The notes: generated from the sequence alone by a model not told the origin. Positions 12,657-24,285 are shown, counted from the stretch's first letter. The stretch: 64,000 bases of DNA from Orientallactaga sibirica (GCA_036365145.1 JAEOAD010000025.1:30637001-30701000); one strand, 5' to 3'. Program-made: numbers and translations.

Positions 12657-12791
12657 AGCTGGGTGTGGTGGCACTGTTTTTAATCCCAGAACTTGAAAGG
12701 CAGAGGGAGGAGGATTACTGTGAGTTTGAGGCTAGCTTGGGACTACATAGTAAATTGCAGGTCAGCCTAGGCTAGAGTGAGACCCTACCTT
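12657..12791 (+). repeat. B1 SINE
   Basis: GCTGGGTGTGGTGGCACTGT start and GCTAGAGTGAGACCCTACCT end. Confidence 0.9.
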
Positions 12792-13033
12792 AGCATACTG
12801 GTTATACATTTCAAAGGGATTTTATATTTTGAAGATAAATTTGTAGGTTAGACTATTAACATATAATCTGAAAATTGATTCAAAATAATCCAATGAATTT
12901 TGGGACTATAGGTAAAATAAGATTGGTCATAAGTTAATCAGTATTACAGTTGGTTAGCTGGTACATGGTGATTCATTATATCATTCTTGTTTTTCTTGTA
13001 TTTAAATTTTTGTATAATAAAATCTTTAAAAAG

Positions 13034-13145
13034 AGGCTGAACATGGTGGCACATGCCCATAATCACAGCACTGAAGACTGAGGCAGGAGGATCACAGACT
13101 CTGGCCCAGCCTCAGTTACATAGCAAGACCTTGTCTCAAGAAAAA
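13034..13145 (+). repeat. B1 SINE, old subfamily
   Basis: GGCTGAACATGGTGGCACAT start and AGCAAGACCTTGTCTCAAGA end. Shorter and closer to early B1/7SL-derived monomers than the recent copies. The preceding ~50 bp (TTGTATAATAAAATCTTTAA) looks like an old LINE 3' end. Confidence 0.8.
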
Positions 13146-14240
13146 CTGTGGAAACTACAGTTTCCAAAGATAGTTAGCCATCGACTCAGTTCACATTTCT
13201 CATGAAGTAATAACTATTTCTACTGTTTCCAGTTTCTCATGTAGACTGAGGTTGGCATGTACTATATTCTTTTTATAATTAGAAACACAGTAAGATATCA
13301 ATTTTTAAAAGACAAATTTCTTGGGAAATATCTGACCTTCAACTTGTCAGTTGACAGTCATTTGAATTCATTCCGTAAGACTGATGCTCATTTCCTCTCT
13401 GGTGCCCATGGACACAGCAACAGATCATTAGGACCAGGAAAGTGCTTGAAAATTACGACAGCAGAATCATTCCTGGTGACTGTTTCCACGGGAATGGGAA
13501 TGATTTGTACAGAAAGCTCTTAAGTCTCAGCCTGGGGGTCACAGAAGGCCATTCCATTTTCAAAGATTGTGGCTGTTATAGTTTTGTGTTTGGGGGATGA
13601 AAAACCATCAAACATAAATTTATTTCATTGAACATTACCTAATCTTACATGTGAAAATCCAGTCATAGGCCTGACAATCAATTCTACCCCCACATATGGG
13701 CGTGTGAGTGGTGGCTAAAACCCACCTCTTCATCCCACCTCTCTGTGGCATCTGAGTGCAAGGTGTATTGAGGGTTTTGAAGAATACTGACTTACAAGAA
13801 TGAGCAGTATAGAGGAGGCTTCCTGTATGCTAACTGGCACTCTGAATTATAGAGCTGAAAACTCTTCAAATTAATCTTTGACAAAAAGAGCTTGAAGAGA
13901 GACAGCAATCTCCAAACTTCTTCAATGAAAGTAAGTTTTGAGAGAAGCTATTTAAGGGTATTTTTAATAATTATACCCAATCCAAGGGCTATTTGTACAT
14001 CTGTCTTTTCATTGTTGAGTAACTGCATTATGATTCCAGAACAAAGCCTGGTCTCTTCCTATGCACAGCCAGCAGCATGCATCTTGGCAGTGTCTCATCT
14101 GGGAATGTTGTTTTCTGGTGCTGAGTTGCCAGGTTAAAAGGATCATATTCCTGCCTCATGCCTCCCTTGTCAGAGTTGTTTAGAAAGTTTTTCTAGATGA
14201 TGCAGCAGTATTGTTGTTACAAAGGAGCATAACAAGGCCA
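13146..14240. other. Unannotated stretch
   Basis: About 1.1 kb with no recognised repeat or gene. The open frames 13,257-13,523 and 13,892-14,137 (+) are short and without a domain. Confidence 0.35.
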
Positions 14241-14458
14241 AACTGGTGGTTTTAGATGTGTATTCCACAGTGTTGTGCAGGCAGTATGCTCAGCAGTGTG
14301 AGGAGCAACAATGGTTTTAAAGTGGCCAGTACGTCCTCCTTGTATAAATGGCAGGCAGTGTGAATAATAGTGTAAGCAACAATGGTTTTAAACCATGCAG
14401 TTAGCCCTACTTGTATAAATGCCAGGCAAAGTGGACAACAGTGTGAACAGCTATAATG

Positions 14459-14679
14459 TTTTTTAAGTATTTAATATTTTTTATTTTTATTTATTTATTT
14501 ATTTGACAGAGAAAGAGAGAGATAGAGAATAGGCATGCCAGGGCCTCCAGCCACTGCAAACTAACTCCAGATGTGTACTCCCCTATGTGCATCTGGCTAA
14601 CGTGGGTCCTGGAGAATCAAACCTGGGTCCTTTAGCTTTGTAGGCAAACGCCTTAACTGCTAAGCCATCCCTCCAGCCT
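14459..14679 (-). repeat. B2-superfamily SINE (DIP-like), inside the tandem array
   Basis: T-rich/ATTT tail at the left and CTAAGCCATCCCTCCAGCC head at the right. Flanked by AGCTATAATGTTTTTAA and AGCTATAATATTTTTAA, a clear target-site duplication. Confidence 0.93.
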
Positions 14680-14763
14680 AGCTATAATATTTTTAAACTA
14701 GCCAGTAAGCCCTACTTGTATAAATGGTAGGCAATAGGGATAATGTTATTGGAAACAATGGTA

Positions 14764-14982
14764 TTTTTTTCATTTTTATTTATTTATTTGCAAGCAGAGA
14801 TAGAGATAGAAGAGAAGGAGACAGAGAGAGAATGGACATGCCAGGGCCTCTAGCCACTGCAAACGAACTCCAGATGCATGTGCCCCTTGTGCATCTGGCT
14901 TACATGGGTCCTAGAGAATCAAACCAGGATCCTTTGGCTTCCCAGGTAAATGCCTTAACCACTAAGCCATTGCTCCAGCCCC
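14764..14982 (-). repeat. B2-superfamily SINE (DIP-like), inside the tandem array
   Basis: Same family and orientation as the copy 300 bp to its left. Target-site duplication GAAACAATGGTATT / GAAACAATGGTTTT. Confidence 0.93.
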
Positions 14983-15080
14983 AGAAACAATGGTTTTAAA
15001 CTGTTCATTTAGCCCTACTTGTATAAATGACAGGCAAAGTGGATAAAAGTATGAGTAACAACAATGGTTTTAACCTGTGT

Positions 15081-15450
15081 ACTTTCAGTTAGTTACTCAT
15101 TAAAACAGATAAAGATAATAAACTTCACACACAGCACCAGAAGATAAGAAAATTAACATATGTGTGTCTATGTGAGAGGGCCAAAAGCACATGGACCAAG
15201 GATGAGTAAAGAAAACCATAGCCTTACAATGCTAGGGGCTTTTTGTTGTTCTAGTAGAAAACAGTCAGCAATAAAATTATGGGATGACTTTTTAATGTAA
15301 GGAAACTTCAGCACTTACTCTGATGCATGAGATATTTAAAGCTAATTAACACTTGCTGATAATGGAAAACTTTTCTTGTAGAAACATGTTAAGAAAAATA
15401 CATCATTTTCTATGCAAGATAGAAGACAAATGAACAAAAAGGATAACCAA
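15081..15450. other. Unannotated spacer
   Basis: About 370 bp with no recognised feature. Confidence 0.4.
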
Positions 15451-15586
15451 GCCAGGCAGGGTGGTGCACACCTTTAATCCCAGCACTGAGGTAGGAGGAT
15501 CACTGTGAGTTCAAGGCCAGCCTGAGAGTACATAGTGAATTCCAGGTCAACCTCAGCTACAGTGAGACCCAACCTTGAAAAAAACA
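15451..15586 (+). repeat. B1 SINE with target-site duplication
   Basis: GCCAGGCAGGGTGGTGCACA start and CCCAACCTTGAAAAAAAC end. The 11-bp sequence AGGATAACCAA occurs directly before it (15,440-15,450) and just after its tail (15,597-15,607). Confidence 0.95.
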
Positions 15587-15702
15587 AACAAAAATAAGGA
15601 TAACCAATATCTTTGTTTCATAACATGAAATAATATAACAAAAGTAAGTGACAGCAGCCAGAAAGTCCTCAGGATGGGGAAAGCTAAAACAACAGACACC
15701 AC

Positions 15703-17247
15703 TGCTGGTATCATAGTGAAAGAGTATTTGTGCCATGAAAGGTGCTAGCATCATACAGAAAGGAGTATCTGTGACATGGAAGGTACTAGCATTATACAGA
15801 GGGAGTATCTAGACATGGAAAGTGCTGGGATCCTACACAAGGGAGTATCTATGACATGGAAGTTGCTGGCATCATATAGAAAGGAGTATCTGTACCATGG
15901 AAGGTGCTGGTATCAGACAGAGGGAGTATCTGTGACATGGAAGGTGCTGGCATCATTCAGAAGGGAGTATCAGTGATATGGAAGGTGCTGGTACCATACA
16001 GAGGGAGTATCTGTGACAAGGAAGGTGCTGGTACCAGACAGAGGGAGTATCTGTGACAAGGAAGGTGCTGGTATCAGACAGAGGGAGTATCTGTGACATG
16101 GAAGGTGCTGGTATCAGACAGAGGGAGTATCTGTGACATGGAAGGTACTGGTATCAGACAGAGGGAGTATCTGTGACATGGAAGGTGCTGGTATCACACA
16201 GAGGGAGTATCTGTGACAAGGAAGGTGCTGGTACCATACAGAAGGAGTATCTGTGACATGGAAGGTGCTGGCATCATTCAGAAGGGAGTATCAGTGATAT
16301 GGAAGGTGCTGGTACCATACAGAGGGAGTATCTGTGACATGGAAGGTGCTGGTATCACACAGAGGGAGTATCTGTGACATGGAAGGTACTGGTATCAGAC
16401 AGAGGGAGTATCTGTGACATGGAAGGTGCTGGTATCACACAGAGGGAGTATCTGTGACATGGAAGGTACTGGTATCACACAGAGGGAGTATCTGTGACAT
16501 GGAAGGTGCTGGTATCACACAGAGGAGTATCTGTGTATCATCACACAGAGGGAGTATCTGTGACATGGAAGGTGCTGGTATCACACAGAGGGAGTATCTG
16601 TGACATGGAAGGTACTGGTATCAGACAGAGGGAGTATCTGTGACATGGAAGGTGCTGGTATCAGACAGAGGGAGTATCTGTGACATGGAAGGTGCTGGCA
16701 TCATTCAGAAGGGAGTATCAGTGATATGGAAGGTGCTGGTACCATACAGAGGGAGTATCTGTGACAAGGAAGGTGCTGATATCACACAGAGGGAGTATCT
16801 GTGACATGGAAGGTACTGGTATCAGACAGAGGGAGTATCTGTGACATGGAAGGTGCTGGTATCACACAGAGGGAGTATCTGTGACATGGAAGGTGCTAGT
16901 ACCATTCAGAAGGGAGTATCTGTGACATGGAAGGTACTGGTATCAGACAGAGGGAGTATCTGTGACATGGAAGGTGCTGGTATCAGACAGAGGGAGTATC
17001 TGTGACATGGAAGGTGCTGGAATCATTCAGAAGGGAGTATCTGTGATATGGAAGGTTCTGGTATCAGACAGAGGGAGTGTCTGTGATATGGAAGGTGTTG
17101 GTATCAGACAGAAAGAGCGTCTATAACATGAAAGGTGCTGGCATCATACAGAAGGGAGTATCTGTGACATGGATGGTGTTGGAATCATACAAAAGGGAGT
17201 ATCTGACATGGAAGGGGACGCATCATACTGAAGGGCATATTTGTGAC
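15703..17247 (+). repeat. 40-bp minisatellite, about 38 copies
   Basis: The unit is exactly 40 bp in the core: AGAGGGAGTATCTGTGACAT followed by GGAAGGTGCTGGTATCACAC. Alternative forms carry GTACTGG, TATCAGACAG, TACCATACAG, or CATCATTCAGAAGGG (41 bp). Units near the two edges are more diverged than central ones, as expected if unequal exchange or gene conversion homogenises the middle. One broken unit lies at about 16,520-16,550. The marker unit with CATCATTCAGAAGGGAGTAT followed by CAGTGATATGG recurs at 15,951, 16,272 and 16,699, showing block duplication. Since 40 is not a multiple of 3, the array is not a protein repeat. Confidence 0.97.
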
Positions 17248-17834
17248 ACAGAATAAACTCTCGGCAGTGTTCCTTAGTATCACTTCTCCACACTATTTTT
17301 CCCCTTGTAATTACACATTTCTTGTTTATAGCATACTATGTAAGTACATTTAAAAACCACCTTGTGCCTTATGTATCCTGAGACTTTCACATATGTTTTA
17401 TTTTCTCAACTACTAGCCAAGCAGCATTGTGTAAAATATACTTACTGACTTTTAAGCTTTGGGGAAACATATTTACATGTTTAAACTATCATTTATTTAG
17501 CATTCTGATGATCTTCACTTTAATATGTGTACATCTACAAGTTGAAAATTGATTGACTTGATGTAAAATTTGTGCCATCCTCTATTTAGAAATTGTTATT
17601 TTTTTTTGTCTTTGTAGTATATGAAAGAAAGAAACCATAGGCCTTGTGTCAGATGCCATCTCTGTTCTGTCATGCTTTGTCTGTCTTCAAACCAGCCCTT
17701 GAAATACAATCTTTCTTAAGATGCACTGTTCTCCTCTGTCCAGGCCTGACTGCACTACCATGGTACCAGTACTTGATAAGTATCTGAGATCTGCTGAAGA
17801 AGTTGAGGCTGAAGAGTTCTAGAATTCATCCAAA
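17248..17834. other. Unannotated stretch
   Basis: No repeat or gene recognised next to the minisatellite's right edge. Confidence 0.4.
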
Positions 17835-17905
17835 GCTGTCTGTTAGTAAGTAGCAAAACTGGGGTTCCAAACTCAGGCTTCTAATTCCAAACCAATACTT
17901 TCCCT
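17835..17905 (-). repeat. MIR SINE fragment
   Basis: GTTAGTAAGTAGCAAAACTG and GGGGTTCCAAACTCAGGCTT match the antisense MIR core pattern (GCTAGTAAGTGGCAGAGCTG then GGGATTCAAACCCAGG). Old and diverged. Confidence 0.6.
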
Positions 17906-18424
17906 CTCTTGGTAGTTCTTTTTTGGGAATCAAAGTATGATCCTGGTATTGGACTCGAGTCCATTTAAAGACAAGAGAGTCATGTTTATGGAGATATCAT
18001 ATTAGAAAAGAAGCAAGTTTTTAATGTAATACTTTTGGATTTATTCCTGGCTTGGAATTAGATTCAGCAATCACAACTCTCAACCTAGGATAGCCAACAA
18101 TCAGACCTATTAATCTAGCTACAAAAGTGTTCTTTATGTGAAAGTGGTTTAATCGTATATATTACAAGCATACATCTTGGACTGTGCTTTGGAATCTGGA
18201 AATGGAACTTGATAATGGGAAAGAGGTTGCTGTCCTTCTCAAGATCATAAAATGCCACAGTTTGTGCCAGGATGACACATGGGGCTGGCAATCTTCTCAC
18301 AAATTAAATTCAGAAGGCTATTTTAAGGTCTTATTCCCAGAGAGGAGACCAAGCCATTGGGCATTCATGCATTTATCTTTCATTCAATAAATATTCGTCA
18401 AGTGCACTTTAAGGTCATTAATCA
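17906..18424. other. Unannotated stretch
   Basis: No feature recognised; small opposite-strand open frames at 18.1-18.4 kb have no domain. Confidence 0.4.
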
Positions 18425-18515
18425 TAGTTTAAGTAGCATTTCCTCATCTGTAAAATGAAACAAAATAGAGTTTGTCTGATCAAGTTGTGAGGATTAAATA
18501 TGAGTATGTGCAGAT
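18425..18515 (+). repeat. MIR SINE fragment
   Basis: TTTCCTCATCTGTAAAATGA followed by TTGTGAGGATTAAATATGAG is the hallmark 3' part of MIR. Confidence 0.75.
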
Positions 18516-18574
18516 GGCTTGGGTTTTTGCCTTCCATGCCAAAACTGCTCAGCAAATGTGAGTCGTGAGCATCA

Positions 18575-18715
18575 GGTTCTCAAAATGCACTAGACTCTAT
18601 GCTGGATGCCAGAGAATCAAAGGCAAGTTGAACATTGGTCAGGAAGCTCAAACTTCAGTAGAGGGGGACACACACTTAAACTAAAGTCCATAAAGATAAG
18701 AGAGAAGTTTAGGTT
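18575..18715 (-). repeat. L2 LINE 3' fragment, antisense
   Basis: GCACTAGACTCTATGCTGGA and the following 'aagctcaaacttcagtagaggg' phrase resemble the antisense L2 3' end (GCACTGTTCTAGGCGCTGGG ... GGAGCTTACATTCTAGTGGG). Confidence 0.55.
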
Positions 18716-18757
18716 TAAAACAAATGACAGTTTATTTTATACTTAAAGATGTATAGC

Positions 18758-18980
18758 TGGGCCGGAGAGATGGCTTAGCAGTTAAGGGGCTTGCCTGCAA
18801 AGCCAAAGAACATTGGTTCAATTCCCCAGGATACACATAAGCCAGATGCACAAGGTGGCACATGCATCTGGAATTCATTTGCAGTGGCTAGAAGCCCTGG
18901 GACACCCATTCTTTCTCTTTCTTTCTCTCTGCTTCTTTCATGCCCTCAAATAAGTAAATAAATAAATATAAATATTAAAA
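18758..18980 (+). repeat. B2-superfamily SINE (DIP-like), short form
   Basis: Head GGGCCGGAGAGATGGCTTAG, an almost intact body and an AAATAAGTAAATAAATAAAT tail. Confidence 0.93.
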
Positions 18981-19499
18981 AGATGCTATAACTGTATGGG
19001 TTTTTCTCTTTCCTTTCATTTTCCTTCCTCTGTCTTCCTTTCCTTTCCCCAATGAGGGCAGGGGAGAAAGAGGAAATGAATCATGGGTGAAAGTATGGAA
19101 GGTAGATGGGGTTGGGAATGCAGGGACAGGTATGAGGCCTTAGGACCAGAGCAGTCAGGAAAGTACAGAAACAGACTAGGCAAGAATGGAAATGGCTTGA
19201 AATATGAGCAGTGACAACAGGCATAGAGGGGGCGACAGATTCTGAAGTTGGAAAAGAAGTTGGGATAAGTTGTGAGAAGCCATGAAAATAAAGGTTGGCT
19301 ATCATCATTTCTGACTGGGTCCTTTAAAATATGCTCAGCAATGAGGGAAATGCAGAAGGAAGAGGAAAAGTCCCAGAAAGACAGGGGTGAACACTGCTTT
19401 GAACATAGGAAATTTATGATGCTGATAGAAGATTCTGGTGAAAATATGCAGTGTGTCATTGCATGAGTGACTTTTGAATGTAAAGGAACAGTGAATCTA
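18981..19499. other. Purine-rich stretch, possibly diverged L2
   Basis: Lies between two L2 antisense pieces and is probably the eroded middle of that LINE. The minus-strand open frame 19,016-19,459 (147 aa) is low-complexity in character and overlaps another frame; not a gene. Confidence 0.35.
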
Positions 19500-19720
19500 T
19501 AAATACAGATTTGAAGCCATCAGCATATTGATAGACATGGAAACTACCAAGAAAATTCTTCATGGAGACCATGAAGTACAGACTGAGTAAGTAAGTACAG
19601 AGGAGTGGAGTGCTCAGGACCAAATGCTAAAGACTCCAACAGTGATGAAGGAGGAGGCTAAAGATGAGGTTAAAAAGAATCACCAAGGAGTTAGAGGCTG
19701 AAGCAAGAGAGAGTAGAAAC
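19500..19720 (-). repeat. L2 LINE fragment, antisense
   Basis: GAAGCCATCAGCATATTGAT and the following 'gtgctcaggaccaaatgctaaagactccaac' stretch match the antisense L2 ORF pattern (GTCATCAGCATATAGATGGT ... CTGAGCCCTGGGGCACTCCA). Confidence 0.65.
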
Positions 19721-19971
19721 AACAAATGTCAAATTACGTGTAGAATCGAAAGAATGCCACTCACATGGCATAGCAGAAAGAGACAGCATGCCGTGTGGAA
19801 GAAGCCTACCGAACCTGGGGCAGATTTGGTGGGAACCAAATGACATTGGTTTTCTGGTGTGAGTAGTTACCTGGGAATGTACATATGTGGGTGCAGGTGT
19901 GTGAGAATGTCTACACATGCATATATTCTGTCTAAATAGTTGCTTCTTTCATGAAACTGCCTAAACATGTT
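19721..19971. other. Unannotated spacer
   Basis: No feature recognised. Confidence 0.45.
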
Positions 19972-20158
19972 AAATATTTTAATTTATTTATTAGAGAAAG
20001 AGGGGATGGGTACTACAGGCCTCTTGACAATGCAGATGGATTCCAAATGCATGTGTCACATTGTACATCTGGCATTATTTGGGTGCTGGGGAATTGAACT
20101 TGGGTTGGCAGGTTATATAAGCAAGTGCCTTTAACTACAGAGTAATCTTCCCAGCCCC
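19972..20158 (-). repeat. B2-superfamily SINE (DIP-like), degenerate
   Basis: AATTTATTTATTAGAGAAAG tail at the left and AGTAATCTTCCCAGCCCC head at the right. More diverged than most copies. Confidence 0.85.
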
Positions 20159-20679
20159 CCATACATTTTCACTACGCCCCTCCCCACTACATGCTTCTAT
20201 GTTCCTCTAATACCTGATGTGATAGCCTAAGTAGTAATATGTTGAATTAAAATCTTTGGGAAACTAAGTTAGTACTATCTGTTCAAGTTTCAGCTGTGAT
20301 AAAGATGTTCAGGAAAAAGCTCTTCCATCAGGATCCATCTTCCTAAGGAAAATGATTTTCAGCAAAGAGGAAAGAGCCATTTTTCATGATTTTAGTCACA
20401 TCTACTCAGAACATGTCCTTAAAGGCCCTGTCTTAATAGAAGATCCGCCAGACCCACTGAGCATCCTGAAGTCAGTTCAACCTGCAGCAATGTCCTTTGG
20501 CTTCTACCACAGGCCAAGCTTCACAAATGCTTTTAAATAACCATTCCCCTTGAGCTGGTGGCTCAGGAGGTTTTCCAGGCTAATAGCAGACCCCTAGCAT
20601 TTTGGGTCTCCATTCCACAATTTAAACAATTCAAATTTTAAAAAACGAGACAAAATATCATATGTAAATTTTAACTCTT
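20159..20679. other. Unannotated stretch
   Basis: No feature recognised; the 62-aa open frame 20,352-20,540 (+) lacks any domain. Confidence 0.4.
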
Positions 20680-22075
20680 CATTTTGAAATAATTATAGAT
20701 TCTTTCTGAATCTTGCAAATACTGTACAGAAAGGTGCCATGAATGGCTTACCCAGTTTCTCCTAATAGGTAAGTCTTACATAACTACAGTATGACACGAA
20801 CACCAGGAAGGTGACATTGGTAAAGTGTGTGTGTGTATGTGTGTGTCTGCTATTTATCACATGTGAATGTGATAACTCTGACAGTGCATGGTGTTCAAGA
20901 ACTCACTCCTTCCCCACAAAAATCTCCTTCATGTGGCCCCTTTTGACAGTTCAAAAATGTTATATTAATGGTCTATAAAATATGGAATATTTGGAGTTGG
21001 CTTATTTTTTTTACATTTAACATAAAGACTTGAGATCCATCCACATTGTTGCAAGTATTAATAGTTTATTCCTTTTATTTCTGAATAGTATTCCAAAGTA
21101 TGACTATAACATTTCATTTAACTTACACTCAATTATGGAGATCTGCATCTTTTCAGCGTCTTCTCTGAGGCAAACACCCAGGAGGAGATTGCTGGATTAT
21201 ATGGTAAACAAATTGTCTTTCACAAAATTGGTGAGCTGTTTTTCAGAGAGCAGAAACCATTTTATATTCCAACAGTAGTGAATGAGATTTGATTTCTCAA
21301 CATCTTCATTACATATTGTCACTATTTTTCAGTATTCAGAAATTTTATTTATTTATTTATTTACTTACTTACTTACTTATTTGAGAGTGACAGACAGACA
21401 AAGAGAGAAAGAGGTAGATAGACAGAGAGAGAATGGGCATGCCAGGGCCTCCAGACACTGCAAACGAACTCCAGATTCATGTGCCACTTTGTGTATCTGG
21501 CTTACTTGGTTCCTGGGGAATTAACCCTTGAACCGGGGTCCTTAGGCTTCACAGGCAAGTGCTTAACCACTAAGCAATCTCTCCAGGCTCAGAAATTTAA
21601 TTTTTAATGTATGATTAATTTAATGAAAATCTTCAGAAGCGTACTTAGATATTCATGCTGCACATTGCAATGCATGGTGTTGTAACAACACTATACATGA
21701 GCGGCCTATACATAAGGTACAAACTCACAGGCATGAATGTAATCTTCCTTTAGTACTAAAATGGACCACTTACTTTTTTAAATGACTAAAAGATGGATAT
21801 GTACCAGTTAAAGCTATCTCAGTTCTCCTTGGGATAAATGCCTCAAGATCATAACAAACTAAAAAAGAGGAATAATTTAAATAGACTAGGTTCTGCAAGT
21901 TAACCATCTTTAATGCAGCATTAATTTTATTTTTTTTTCAGTTGCTCAAACAAGTCTTTCATGATTTTTCCTTTCTGACAGCCTGTGAGCTTGAGCATCT
22001 TTTCCTCTGCATGTCCTCTTCAGTGAATGTTCTTTTTCTCATTTTCTAATTAAATTGCAAGAGGTTGCTTTTTGT
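20680..22075 (-). repeat. Ancient L1 (L1M-type), antisense, split by a SINE
   Basis: The plus strand reads like the complement of an old L1 3' region: TTTGAAATAATTATAGATTC, GAGATCCATCCACATTGTTG, CTGAATAGTATTCCAAAGTA, GGAGATTGCTGGATTATATG, then TTTCCTTTCTGACAGCCTGT and CATGTCCTCTTCAGTGAATG. These follow one another in the expected order. Coding capacity is lost. A B2-type SINE sits inside at 21,343-21,590. Confidence 0.8.
21343..21590 (-). repeat. B2-superfamily SINE (DIP-like) inside old L1
   Basis: ATTT/ACTT tetranucleotide tail at the left, CTAAGCAATCTCTCCAGGCT head at the right. Target-site duplication (T)CAGAAATTT on both sides. Confidence 0.92.
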
Positions 22076-22509
22076 TTTCTGTTCTTTTTCTTTTTTTAAG
22101 ATGTGAGGTTAGAGAGTTATATCAAATACAACATTTTATATACATTTAAGAAATATGTGATTCCAAATATCTTCTAGAATGGAACTTAATATCTTTATCC
22201 TGATTCTCTTAGGAGGATCTTAATGGAGCAAAATGTTTACTCTTGATAACATCCTGTTTGTCTGCTTTTCTTTTTCATGTTTCATTCATTGAGTATCACA
22301 TTATATTTCCACCTTAAGATTGAAAATTCATCTAAATATCTGGAAGTCAATAAGACATGAATTATTGAGTCCAAAAATTATCATTACTGAAATTATAAAT
22401 GTCTGAAATTTGCTGCAAATGATAGTTTGGAGGCAAAAGTCATAGATTAACAAGAATGGCCATGGGTTAGTAATTTTGAAGCTAGAAGAATAGGTACACT
22501 GAGTTTATT
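22076..22509. other. Unannotated AT-rich stretch
   Basis: May be further eroded antisense L1; not assignable by eye. Confidence 0.35.
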
Positions 22510-22790
22510 GTGTTGTTCTTTCAATTTTTTTGTATGTGTAAAATTTTCAATAATAAAATGATTTTTAAAAGCAGTGCACATCTTTTGACTATAAAACTTT
22601 CCCCTAAGGAAAAGATTGAAATATTAGAAACAGAAAGCTATATGTACCAAAATGTTTATAGCAACATTGCTTGTGAAATTGGAAGGAAAAATCAGAAACA
22701 GGACAAATAACTAATTATGAAGAATGAAATAAGCCATGGCACAGCATCTCAGGGGCTATTGTGGAGCCATTAAAGTGATAAGCATGAAGC
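22510..22790 (+). repeat. Old L1/HAL1-like fragment
   Basis: CCAAAATGTTTATAGCAACA, TTGGAAGGAAAAATCAGAAA and TGGAGCCATTAAAGTGATAA match the L1M/HAL1 pattern 'tttatagcagcattg...tgtggagccattaaaa'. Highly diverged. Confidence 0.55.
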
Positions 22791-23061
22791 CTGAAGATAT
22801 AAGAAATGTTTTTCTTTCTTTCTTTTTTTAAAAACAAAGCAATATCAGACAGAAAAACAAAATTCAAGCATTCAACTTTAATTTACCCAGTCATTATATT
22901 GGTACAATGTGATTTTATACTTCTGTTGCAAAATTTTAGTTCATTTTCATGACAATTTAATGATCATTTCAATTGTCATAAATACAAAAAAATGAAAACG
23001 TGACTCAGTCACTTTTAGACCAGCATGGTAGGCATAAGCAGGGATGGTAGGTTAAAGGGTC
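22791..23061. other. Unannotated spacer
   Basis: AT-rich; no feature recognised. Confidence 0.45.
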
Positions 23062-23314
23062 TTTTTTTTTTTATTATTTGAGAGAGATAGAGAAAGAGAG
23101 ATACAGAGCTAGAGAGAGAGAGAATGGGAGAGCCCGCAGCCTCTCAGCCATTGTGAATGAACTGCAGACGAGTGTGCCCCCTTGTGGGCAAGTGCAGCAT
23201 TGTGTCACTTGCATCACTTTTTGTTTCTGGCTAAACGTGGGACCTGAAGATTAGAACCAGTGTTCTTGGGCTTGGAAGGCAGGAGCCTTAACCGCCAAGC
23301 CAACTCTCCAGCCC
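23062..23314 (-). repeat. B2-superfamily SINE (DIP-like), long form
   Basis: Carries the long-subfamily insert (CCCCCTTGTGGGCAAGTGCA then TTGCATCAC). Exact 13-bp target-site duplication TAAAGGGTCTTTT at 23,053-23,065 and 23,315-23,327. Confidence 0.95.
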
Positions 23315-23327
23315 TAAAGGGTCTTTT

Positions 23328-24207
23328 GTTCCACCACACCAAGGTGAGGTAGATGGTAGCAGCTCACATCTTACCTCTCAACCACACACCCTTAAGCATC
23401 TTGATGTGCTGAAATTATGACAGTTATGTGATAGTTTACTATGGCTTATAAAAACTACACAAAAGAGTTTGCCAGGTTAGCTGGTCTGAGAGTTTCTAGG
23501 AAATTCTGCCTCTCTTCTTGCTGTAAGGGTGGATTACAGAAGCCTCCATAGCTTCCAGCTTCTATGTGGATGTGGGTCTATGAACTCAGGTACTCAGAGT
23601 TGCACAGCAAGTTTTTATCCACTGAGTCATCTACCCAACCACCAATTGTTCTTTATCCTCACAGGTCATAACTTACATGGAGGATGATCTTCAAAATTAC
23701 AGCTACAGAAACTCTGGTGTAACCTAAGCATGCTTGTGATAAAGCAGAATAGGGAGGAATGGTACCTATCGTATTGGTTCGATTTTCAGGACACCTTGAA
23801 ACTGAGGGACTAAATATGATCCCCAAAGCATAATGAAATCAGAGCCATGTTACTATTGATTTCACTTCAAATGTCAAACTCCCCACATAAATGAGGTCGT
23901 TTTCAGAGTTCTTTTATATCTGGAGAGTAATTTCTTATTTTAACCATATAGAGTAGTATTAAAAGATTAAGCCTTTTTTCTCAAATATTGTCTATTGTGT
24001 CTGGGTTGGCATTAATCATTGGAGTGGGTGGACACATATCCCAGGAGAAGGCACCTGGATGAATACCCTGAGAATGACAGTGTGTTTCACACCATATCCT
24101 CACACTTACACAGACCCCACTGATGGTCTTTGCTATAGGGATCCATGGTTAATGAACGGGCAAGGCCTGGTGGCAAACCAGATGAACATTATATCACTCA
24201 ATACAAG
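23328..24207. other. Unannotated stretch
   Basis: About 880 bp with no recognised repeat or gene. Confidence 0.4.
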
Positions 24208-24285
24208 ATGAGTCAGATTAAGAGTGTGGACCACTAGGTTCCAATTCTGACTCTACCATTCCCAGATGTGTAACATAAACCTCTT
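24208..24285 (+). repeat. MIR SINE, 5' part (split)
   Basis: GGTTCCAATTCTGACTCTAC and CCCAGATGTGTAACATAAAC match the MIR core. Its continuation lies at 24,708-24,756 after two inserted SINEs. Confidence 0.75.

Larger units (their letters stand above)
14241..15080 (+). repeat. ~73-bp tandem repeat split by two SINEs
   Basis: Five to six diverged units share the phrases AATGGTTTTAAA, TTAGCCCTACTTGTATAAAT and GGCA(A/G)(A/T)GTGGA, starting near 14,245 (weak), 14,310, 14,381, 14,455/14,687, 14,756/14,989 and 15,063. Without the SINEs at 14,459-14,679 and 14,764-14,982 the array is about 400 bp. Each SINE entered at the same AATGGTTTT point of a different unit. Confidence 0.85.

Noticed and set aside
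15703..17247. CRISPR-like array
   Set aside because: The repeat is a contiguous 40-bp tandem unit with no unique spacers, in a mammalian genome.
19016..19459. 147-codon minus-strand open frame
   Set aside because: Lies in a purine/pyrimidine-skewed stretch between two L2 pieces and overlaps another frame.
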